Source of the DNA: an uncultured Bacteroidales bacterium
GTDB lineage: Bacteria; Bacteroidota; Bacteroidia; Bacteroidales; Paludibacteraceae
Reading direction: 5' to 3'
Length of the DNA: 64,000 nt
Assembly (NCBI GenBank): GCA_902799875.1
Contig: CADCCH010000001.1
Coordinates: 47,695-111,694 of the forward strand
The notes below the pieces were generated by a model that did not search any database, was not told the origin of the DNA, and worked only from the letters and a program-made list of their open reading frames with translations. Position numbers and translations under genes: made by a program. Position 1 is the stretch's first letter. Each line of letters begins with the position of its first letter. Shown piece after piece: positions 1 through 8,300 of this stretch.

Positions 1-1125
1 CATCAGGTTAGGTAATACAGAAGATTTCCAAGAAGAAAAGTCTCCGTCCAGTATATGTTGTCTCGCCTGCTTAACAAGATCGAGGTAGAAGGCGAGATTG
101 TGTATCGAGAGTATCTCGAGTCCTAACATCTCTTGCGCGTGTATTAAATGTCTTGCGTACGCTCTCGTGTACGCGTGATCGACGTAAGAGGTGCCGTATG
201 GATCGAGTTCGGTAAAATCATCCTCCCATTTTTTGTTCCTTAGGTTCATCACGCCCTGCCAGGTAAAGATCATACCGTTGCGGCCGTTGCGGGTCGGCAT
301 CACGCAGTCGAACATATCCACCCCTCGCTCGATGGCTTCGAGGATGTTCCACGGTGTTCCGACGCCCATCAGGTAACGGGGCTTGTCTTCCGGAAGGATA
401 TCGTTGCAGACCTCGATCATCTCGTACATCACTTCGGTCGGTTCGCCTACGGCGAGTCCGCCTATGGCGTAACCGTCGCGATCCAGATCACGCAGACGCT
501 TGCAGGCCTCCTGACGGAGTTCCGGATAGGTGCAACCCTGCACGATCGGGAAGAGATGTTGCTTATAGCCGTACAGGTCCTCGGTAGAGTCAAAACGTGC
601 GATACAACGGTCTAACCACCGATGCGTGCGGTCCATCGAGTCCTTGGCGTATTTCTTATCTGCCGTTCCGGGACAGCACTCGTCGAACGCCATCATGATG
701 TCCGCACCGATCTCGCGTTCGATATCCATCACGGATTCGGGGGTAAAGAGGAGTTTACGTCCATCGATATGACTGCTGAATCGTACGCCCTCTTCGGTCA
801 TTTTACGGATGTCGGTGAGGGAAAAGACCTGAAAACCACCCGAGTCCGTCAATATCGGTCGGTTCCATCCTTCGAACGCATGCAGACCGCCGGCTTTATG
901 CAGAATCTCCGTACCGGGACGCAGAAACAGATGATAGGTGTTGCCCAAGATGATCTGCGCTTTGATATCGTCCTCCAACTCCTTGCGCTGCACACCTTTC
1001 ACCGTACCGACGGTTCCCACCGGCATAAAAATCGGCGTCTCTATATCCCCGTGGTCGGTATGGATCACCCCCGCCCGCGGTCCGACACCGCTGTTGCCTT
1101 TATGTAATTCGAAGAATCCTTTCAT
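1..1125 (-). CDS. tgt: Queuine tRNA-ribosyltransferase (3' end cut by window edge)
   Basis: Exchanges guanine-34 for a queuosine precursor in tRNAs with GUN anticodons. Translating the minus strand from the ATG at 1125-1123 gives MKGFFELHKGNSG, then the family motifs IFMPVGTVGTVKG, LGNTYHL, the catalytic region ILTDSGGFQVFS, IVQGCTYPELR, YAIGGLAVGE, the second aspartate region VDMFDCVMPTRNGRNG and HAYTRAY. The frame is open through base 1 (375 codons), about the full family length, so only the last residues and stop are missing. The start codon lies inside a period-8 tandem tract (1122-1153). It follows panD in the same direction after a 37-bp gap and is probably co-transcribed with it. Confidence 0.96.
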   Translation of the reverse strand, partial: MKGFFELHKGNSGVGPRAGVIHTDHGDIETPIFMPVGTVGTVKGVQRKELEDDIKAQIILGNTYHLFLRPGTEILHKAGGLHAFEGWNRPILTDSGGFQVFSLTDIRKMTEEGVRFSSHIDGRKLLFTPESVMDIEREIGADIMMAFDECCPGTADKKYAKDSMDRTHRWLDRCIARFDSTEDLYGYKQHLFPIVQGCTYPELRQEACKRLRDLDRDGYAIGGLAVGEPTEVMYEMIEVCNDILPEDKPRYLMGVGTPWNILEAIERGVDMFDCVMPTRNGRNGMIFTWQGVMNLRNKKWEDDFTELDPYGTSYVDHAYTRAYARHLIHAQEMLGLEILSIHNLAFYLDLVKQARQHILDGDFSSWKSSVLPNLM

Positions 1126-1153
1126 CCATTCATCCATTCACCCTTTCATCCAT
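1122..1153. repeat. Period-8 tandem tract over the tgt start codon
   Basis: Four 8-bp units of the TCATCCAT type, three identical and one diverged (TCACCCTT). On the minus strand it supplies the leader and the ATG of tgt. Confidence 0.85.
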
Positions 1154-1162
1154 TCAACGTTT

Positions 1163-1504
1163 TTAAACCCGATTATTTTCAGGAAAAACAATACTGGGTT
1201 TAAATGTCTTTGCCTCCTCCGGCTCCATCATCGCATACGCCATGATGATGACGGTATCGCCTACGTGGACGAGGTGCGCTGCGGCTCCGTTGATGCAGAT
1301 GCAACCTGAGCCCCGTTTACCGGGTATGACGTAGGTCTCCAGGCGCGCGCCGTTGTTGTTATCCACCACCTGCACCCGCTCTCCGGCATAGATGTTCGCT
1401 GCTTCCATCAGGGCCTCATCGATCGTGATAGAACCGATATACTCCAGGTTCGCTTCCGTCACCTGCACCCGATGGATTTTCGATTTCAGTATATTCAATA
1501 ACAT
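1163..1504 (-). CDS. panD: Aspartate 1-decarboxylase precursor
   Basis: Pyruvoyl enzyme making beta-alanine from L-aspartate for pantothenate and CoA. The 113-aa product begins [20 protein letters not shown] and carries the self-processing site in YIGSITID (Gly-Ser cleavage generating the pyruvoyl group), followed by [14 protein letters not shown] and [12 protein letters not shown], as in PanD. I chose the ATG at 1504 over an in-frame TTG two codons upstream. Length matches the family. It lies between a small peptide gene and tgt. coaE further along the window acts at the other end of the same CoA pathway. Confidence 0.96.
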   Translation of the reverse strand: MLLNILKSKIHRVQVTEANLEYIGSITIDEALMEAANIYAGERVQVVDNNNGARLETYVIPGKRGSGCICINGAAAHLVHVGDTVIIMAYAMMEPEEAKTFKPSIVFPENNRV

Positions 1505-1579
1505 GTTCAAAAACCTTTGTTGCTACAAAACCCCGCCGCAAAGGAGCAGCGGGGATGAGAGGAAGGGACAAAATCCCGA

Positions 1580-1717
1580 TTAGAATACTTTATGGTCGCG
1601 CGCGGGGGCAGGATCCATATCGCCACCAGTCGGCGAGCCTCCTCCTGGTGTCGTCATTAAGTTACCAACGGTTAATACCATTGTTTCCACTTTCGGTTGT
1701 ATATACATCTTTTCCAT
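1580..1717 (-). CDS. 45-aa peptide, member 1 of a small family
   Basis: ATG at 1717-1715, stop at 1582-1580. The product begins MEKMYIQPKVETMVL, has MTTPGGGSPTGG in the middle and ends APARDHKVF. It aligns without gaps to the 45-aa peptide at 36145-36282: 16 of 45 positions are identical, including M1, K3, Y5, P8, E11, the MT and GGS motifs, AP-x-R, K43 and F45. There is no signal peptide or membrane segment. It starts 7 bp after the toxin gene stop, so it may be carried on that transcript. The MxKxYxxPxxE opening recalls many unnamed short Bacteroidales proteins. Function unknown; the glycine pair could be a processing site but nothing here proves that. Confidence 0.72.
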   Translation of the reverse strand: MEKMYIQPKVETMVLTVGNLMTTPGGGSPTGGDMDPAPARDHKVF

Positions 1718-1724
1718 AATTTTC

Positions 1725-2000
1725 TCATTTATCATCATAGTGTTCTTCTACTTGGATTATCAGCACACTTATCTTCTCGTCATAGATATCATAAATGATT
1801 CTATCATGCGCCGTGATATGCCGGGAATATGTAATGTCATTACCTCCAATTAATGCTTCCGGATGTCCAATTCCTGTACGTGGGTGCTCCATTATATCGA
1901 TAAGCACTTCCGTTGCTTTCTTGTATACGCGCGGATTGGACTTTTTCCATTTCTTCAGAGTCTTCTCCGCTGCTTTTGAATACTCAACTGCGTATATCAT
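1725..2000 (-). CDS. YoeB/Txe-family mRNA interferase toxin
   Basis: 91-aa RelE-superfamily ribosome-dependent endoribonuclease. Visible family features are the basic helix AAEKTLKKWKKSNPRVYKK, the segment GIGHPEALIGG, the core YSRHITAHDRIIYDI and the C-terminal EEHYDDK, whose His-Tyr pair corresponds to the catalytic end of YoeB. Its ATG overlaps the antitoxin stop by 4 bp (ATGA), the usual coupling for such modules. Family assignment is firm; activity is inferred. Confidence 0.9.
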   Translation of the reverse strand: MIYAVEYSKAAEKTLKKWKKSNPRVYKKATEVLIDIMEHPRTGIGHPEALIGGNDITYSRHITAHDRIIYDIYDEKISVLIIQVEEHYDDK

Positions 2001-2230
2001 AAAGAATCAAAGAATTGTTGCATCTCTTGAGGCGTTCGACATACCTTAAGTTCACCAGCAGCGGATTCTTTTCTCGCTTTATTGATAGCTCTACGCATAG
2101 CAGGAGTAATAGTTTGACCTTTGTCAACTACTTTCGTCTCTTCTTTTTGGAAAGACCAACCCATTGTGCGCACCATTTGTTCGAACCAACCAACTTGTGC
2201 TCCGGGTACTTGTAATGTCATTGTAGTCAT
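1997..2230 (-). CDS. Antitoxin of the YoeB-type module
   Basis: 77-aa protein directly upstream of and overlapping the toxin gene. The N-terminal half, MTTMTLQVPGAQVGWFEQM, looks like a short dimerising and DNA-binding segment. The C-terminal half is charged and ends with RTPQEMQQFFDSL, a plausible toxin-wrapping helix. It is not a clear Phd/YefM by eye, so the antitoxin role rests mainly on position, size and overlap. It has its own promoter at 2259-2290, embedded in an inverted repeat that could be an autoregulatory operator. Confidence 0.82.
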   Translation of the reverse strand: MTTMTLQVPGAQVGWFEQMVRTMGWSFQKEETKVVDKGQTITPAMRRAINKARKESAAGELKVCRTPQEMQQFFDSL

Positions 2231-2258
2231 ATTCCTAACAACATTCTTATTTCGGCTG

Positions 2259-2290
2259 CAAAGTTACGACAAATATTTGACATATGCAAA
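2259..2290 (-). promoter_or_regulatory. Promoter of the toxin-antitoxin operon, inside an inverted repeat
   Basis: Minus strand reads TTTGCATATGTC ... GTCG TAACTTTG, with 24 nt from the first T of TTTG to the first T of the -7 box. The surrounding bases 2258-2306 form an imperfect inverted repeat centred on CATATG (left arm 2258-2279, right arm 2287-2306; one gap and one mismatch). Confidence 0.8.
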
Positions 2291-2330
2291 TTTTGTCGCA
2301 ACTTTGTGCCTTTTTTCTTTCGTTAACTCC

Positions 2331-5300
2331 TTATTTTACCAATTTACCGGTCATATCGAAGAGCTGTTCACCGCGGAGGATGAAGACGTTCTCGTCGATG
2401 ATGATTTTCTGTACACCTGCCTCGGAGCGAATCTCATCCATGCCGGTTGTTACAGCCGGAGCTTCTGCGCGAAGCAGCAGTCCGTACTCGTTGTTCTGAC
2501 CCTGAGCCAGATCCAATTCGCACGCTCCCATCGTCAGGTTCCAGAAGATACGTCCGTTCTTGGTCAAGTACAGCGTTGCATCATCGTTCGGGTTCGCCGT
2601 CTCAATGCGGTACTCACCGGCTATCGGAGCAAAGATACCCAGATTGTAGGTCGCCTTGTTGTTAACCAGCGGTGCCTCCTCGATAGCGAGACGCTTACCG
2701 TAGTTATTGGCCCAGATGAGTGCGGTATTAGCCGTGGTGCCGTTCCAAGTGATCATGTCGTGCCCTTGCTCGTATTCGCTACTTGCGTTTTCCGAAGCGC
2801 GTACGTACATCTGGTCTGCAAACTCGGTTGCCTCACTGCGTGAGATACGAACGCAAGCCTCATAGCGCTCATTAGCCTGGCGTTGCGGAGCACGGAACTC
2901 ACTATGCGAAGCTGCACTCAGGTCAATCGTTCCTGTCGCTTGTACAAAGAAGGCAGTACCAACCACAAACGATGTATTGGATGCCGAATAAACTATATAC
3001 TTACGTCCGTTCTCGCCGTCCTCGTTGTTGTAGGTATGAACGTCTTTGTTGAGATCGGTGTAATGCATTGTCGGGTTAGCCACGCCGTTCCAGTTCCGGT
3101 TTGCTTCATCTCCGACGTACTCGTTGAGGGTGATGCTTGTCGGCTCACTCAATACGGTACTTGCCGCTTTGAGACGGATGGTAGTCGGTTGACCTGGGTT
3201 GAAGCCGATGAGGCAAGCGCGACCGGCTTTCATCTTTCCTTGTACACGCTTCCAACCGGTTACACCTGTCGTCGCACGCTTGTTACCGTCATACTCGAAC
3301 AAGTCGAAGATATTCTCACCATCGGTCTGGCCGAATACCATCGGCGTTCCGTCGGTCTTGTAGAATCCGTCTGCCAGGTTCACGTCAAAAGGAGCAGAGA
3401 TCATGTACCAGCGACTTGCTGTTGTCTCGTCCAGCGTCTCAGCACCCTTGAAGAACGTTACGTCCATATAAACCGCACTTGCAGTAACATTCGTTGCGCC
3501 GAGCACCTGTCCTGAAGCCCCTGCTTGTGCCTCCAGATAGAGGTTTTCTACCGTCAATGTATTATTCAGCGTCACCTTACCACCCTCTTCTACGATCAGG
3601 TCATGAATTGTATGGGCATCATCCAGTGTCAGTTCCTTACCGTCTTTCACTTTTACATCTGCGCCGGCGATAATCGCTGCATCCGTTGCGTTCTCCGTGA
3701 TTTCTACCTGCGGATAGTCAAAGGAGACGCCTGTGAATTGAACCTCGCTACTACCTGCAGTGATGTACCAAGTACCGGGTACTGCCAAATTCAGTTTTGT
3801 ACTGCTTGTATTCGGGTTTTCCGTTCCAGCTGAACCTCTCGTGATATAATAGGTCTTATCGGTTGTTTTCGTTTCTACACTCAACTGGACCGGTACGGTC
3901 GTTGTGAAAGTGATACTTGCACTCTTCATTTTCAGAACTTCCGAACTCAACGGAGTATAATCTCCATTCAAAGTATAACTCAATCCCTCGAATGCGATAG
4001 TCGCATCCTTGGCACCGAACATACGGCCCTTGTTCATATTGAGCGAATAACCGATTTCACCCGCTTTCTTCAATGCAGCACCTTCCTCCATCACTTTCAC
4101 TTGGAGAATCTTGATATCTCCCGCATTGCTGGATACAAAGATATAAATCGAACGGTTCTTAGCATTATTGAACTCAATGTATTCGGTAGTCTTCTTCTCA
4201 TTTCCATTCAGTTCGATAGCTGCCAAATCGACAATATTGTCTGTACCTTCTACTACACCCTTCACATAAATGGTGCGCTTGCTACCATTAGAATTATACA
4301 GCGATAACCTAATTTTTGTTTGGGTGGTAGTTGCGTTATAGGTAACATGAGAATTGAGGTTCTTCATATTACTTGCATTGACATTATTTACCGTTCCGCC
4401 AAACGCCACACAGTCATAATCATCTCCGCTAATAGAAACAGTAGTTGCCGCTACACCGGTAATGAAGTTCGTGGTATTTACCGTAGAACCATCTAACAGT
4501 TTAATTCCGCCATCCGAAGCCCAAACGGCATGGAACACTTTGTCTTCGTCAATTGTCACATTTGCGATGTCAATGATGTCACCGCCATCTGTCAGCGACC
4601 AACCTTGGAAGATATAATCTTCGCGGGTCGGGTCAGCAGGAGCAGCAGCAATCTTACCGCCGGCTACTACCATTTCGTTCTCGATCGCAGGCGTACCTCC
4701 GTGCATGTTATACGATACCGTATATTTAAGCACGTCACGCGTAAGCGCAATCGTATAATCGGTGTAGTCACCGTCTTTATCCATGACGCGGTAAGTGTTG
4801 TTACCCAGCACCCACGCGCCGTCATTCGTGATGACAGCTTGCGGAGTAGTAGCATGAGCCGCATTGCGCGCAATAGTCGGTACAACCGTCAACGAAGCGA
4901 GATCAGACTCGTACGGAATCATTACATTGAAGGTGTTCTCTGCCAATGCATCCAACTCACCTGCGCGACCGTCAATAGTAATCGCCAGCAGTTTCGGCAT
5001 CATCGTACGATATACCGCTAAGTAACCTACAGTAGGATTACAATTTCCATCTTTACGACCGATATAGAGAGCAGACTCTCCTACCATTTCAGCCGGCATA
5101 TCGAACCAGTTGTTGCCCTTCACCGGAGAAGCATTGGTGATAGTTACATAGGTCTTGCCATCCGCGGGAACTTCAGAATATACATAGAACTTCTTGATGT
5201 CATCCGTGCCTAAATCAGCTACTTGGTTCAATACAACTTTATCCGTAGCGAGGAAGGTATAACCCGAAGCCAACTCAACACCTACATAATCATTACCGGA

Positions 5301-8300
5301 ATTCAGTTTATAATCACTTGCACGACCCTTGAAGTAAGCATCACCCTTATATGCGCCATCAGCCGTTGCTTCAGTACCCGATGTCGGAGTAGCCTTGATG
5401 ATACATACCGGATCTTTCTCCTCAACGGTAATAACAATCACGTCAGATGATGCTACAACGTCGCAGCCAGCCTCGGTAACGGTGAAGTAATAATACTGCG
5501 TACCTGCAACGGCCGTGCTCGGTGTCGGAGCTCCTTCCAACGCAACAGGGTTCGTACGCAATTCATCATCGCAGGAGTACCATGTATAGGTCAACTCTCC
5601 TTCGCCGGCTGCCGAAGCCTCGCCAACCAACGTTGCTGCTTCTCGACCTACAAAGTAAGTTCTGCTACCCGATTGCGTAGTGATCATCGGACCGTCACAT
5701 GTTGCCTCCCATTGTGCATAAATCTTGCGGCTTGCCGTTGGGGTAATGGCACTTGTTACTGCATTACCGCCTGTAGATGCATCGAACCAGCCGAGGAAGT
5801 CAAATCCTGAATAAGTCGGTTCTTCCGGTAACGCGATAGCATCATCACCGCTATAGTATTTAATCGGTGTAGGTGTCGTCTCATTTTGAGCATCAAAGGT
5901 TACCAGATAATAGGTCTTCACAATTGCCTTGCTTACCTGTGCGCCTTCGTCGCAATAGGTCACGCCGTCCCCAGCCGGAACAGAAGCGCTCAAGGTTACC
6001 GTACCCAATGCCTTCAGCGTCAACGCACCTGTAGAACTATTTACTGCGATTACATCAGCATCGTCACTTGCGTAACTTACCGTTCCGTTGTTTGCACTTG
6101 CCGCGATATCTGCAGGCGAAGAACCAAGTTCATATTCCGCCGCAGGCTCAGCCGTCCAAGCAATCGTCTTCGGAGTACATGCCTGAATCATGGTTAATTT
6201 CATACTGCGCACCCAAACGCCATGCGTTCCGGTATTGATAATACTGAACGAATGAGCCTCAGCATTTGTAAACACATCCGTATAACAATCATCGGTCTTG
6301 ACTTGAGGATCCTTTTCCAATGTCGTTGCATCTGCACCATCCAAAGAAATTCCACAAGAACCATCCTCTACTTTGCCATAGAAACTCATTGCTTTAATTG
6401 CATATCCGGGCTTAGCCGAAATAGTAATCTTACCTCCTTGCGTTGCTGTCGTATTGATGGAACTATTATCAGCCTCGGTACCTGCTGTCTTTTCTATATA
6501 TTGGCTAAATGCGGATACTTTAGCTACTGTTGCATCACTTCCCACACAACTGCTTTGACCTGTCTTATAAACCAAGATAAGATCTTTTGTTGTTTCCACC
6601 GAGAAGTGAATGGTGTAGGTCTTGGTGGTTGTGCCATCTTCTGCGGTAACGACTACGGTTGCGTCTCCGGTAGCAGACGATGCCTGCGTAACCACAACGG
6701 ACTTCACATAACTTGCATCCGTAGCCGTAGCGGCAACCGTCGGAGCAGAGGTTGTACCGAACGGGAGTTCTACGTTATAGGATGTTGTGGCAGCCGCAAA
6801 ACCGGTTACCGTCTCACCGCCTACCGTCAAGTCACTCAATGTGGCGTCTGTATGTTTCGGACGGTCTTTCCATGTAGCCGTTGCCGTCACAGCCTCAGCA
6901 GGCATGGTGAACACACCATCTTCAACGGTTACAGAAGCACCGCCTACGGTCTTAGTAACAACCCACGCATCAAACTCCTTACCCGTTGGTGCCGTAAAAG
7001 TACATGCCGGAAGGGTCACTTCTGCGCCTTCCGCATACTTCAGCGTACTCATCGAACCACTTGCACCAGTGCCGGCAGCGAAAGAGAGATCGTATTTCAC
7101 AACTTTTGTGGCAACCGTACCAGTAATCGAAATCGGCGATTTGATATAGAATGGTTTGTTGCCAGCAGGTCCGTAGAAATACATGCGGATATGTACTGTT
7201 CCCTCAAACTCCTTATCTGTAAATGCAGCACTTGCAAACGTTACTTCATTATCTGTATTCTTTTCGCAAGCCAATACATTAGAAGCAACTACTAAAGGTT
7301 GAGCGTCCATGATCTTCACAACTGCCTTCAATGCACCTGTCTCATTAAACGGATTAGCTTTGACAGTTACCGAAGAAGGAGTAAATGCATATCCGTTAGC
7401 AACGGTAAATTGTACATCTACATAATCATCTTCATCAAGAGCATCAGTGCTCGTACATCCTTTAATTGCGCCACTATAGTTTTCTTTCGTTCCGCTGAGT
7501 GTCAATGTGCTTAAAGTCAGCGAAGAGGACAAACTCGAAATTGTGCTTACGCCTGTGACCGTTCCGGTAGTAGTAGAACCACTCAATGCATAAGAAATAG
7601 TTGCCGTACCTGTTGCAGGAGCAACGACTGTGATAGTTTCCGATGTAGCTTCACCAGCTGCATAGTTGCCATTAGCCGCAATAGTAGCCGTTACGGTTGC
7701 AGTACCGCCGGCGGTAACGGCTGTTACTACACCGGTCGATGGATTGATTGTCAAACTACCTGCCGGCGTTACATCGTTGAGGGCGTAAGTTACCGCGCCA
7801 CTACCTGCATTACCGCTTAAGGTCGGGGATAAGGTATTACCCACGATTACATTTGCGTCATAACTCAAAGTCGGGCTAATAGCCGTCAACAGATCAGCCG
7901 CCGTTACCTCAACGCTCTTTGCGGCACTCCAGCAGTCACCTGCCGTGTTATATGAACGCAGATAATATGTACCCGCTGCACTAACTTCCTTGCCATTCTC
8001 GGCATCGTACTCATCTGTCTTAGCCTCACCGCTTGCAGCACTCTGCCAGTACCAAGCGTCGCCGGTAACAGGCTCACCATCATCTTCTACTTTCAAGGTA
8101 ATCTTTCCTGTACCTCCACTCGCTTCACCTTTCTCAATATCTCCCGGAGCTGTTGCGCCGCAAGGAGTAGCAGGAACAGCAACTGTACCGGAGATAACAA
8201 TCGAAGTACCCAAACGCCAAGCGTTGGTTGCGCCATATACAAAGATCTTAGCAGTTACCGTACCTTCCAAAACAACTTCACCGGCTGCATCAAATTCCAA

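Noticed and set aside
191..1107. Plus-strand open frames over the first kilobase
   Set aside because: The minus strand reads as Tgt with all catalytic motifs; the plus frames are shadows.
6222..7295. Long plus-strand open frame (357 aa) inside the 2675-aa gene
   Set aside because: Antisense shadow of the giant gene: Cys/Arg/Ser-rich translation without motifs, no promoter, and the minus strand encodes recognisable domains throughout.
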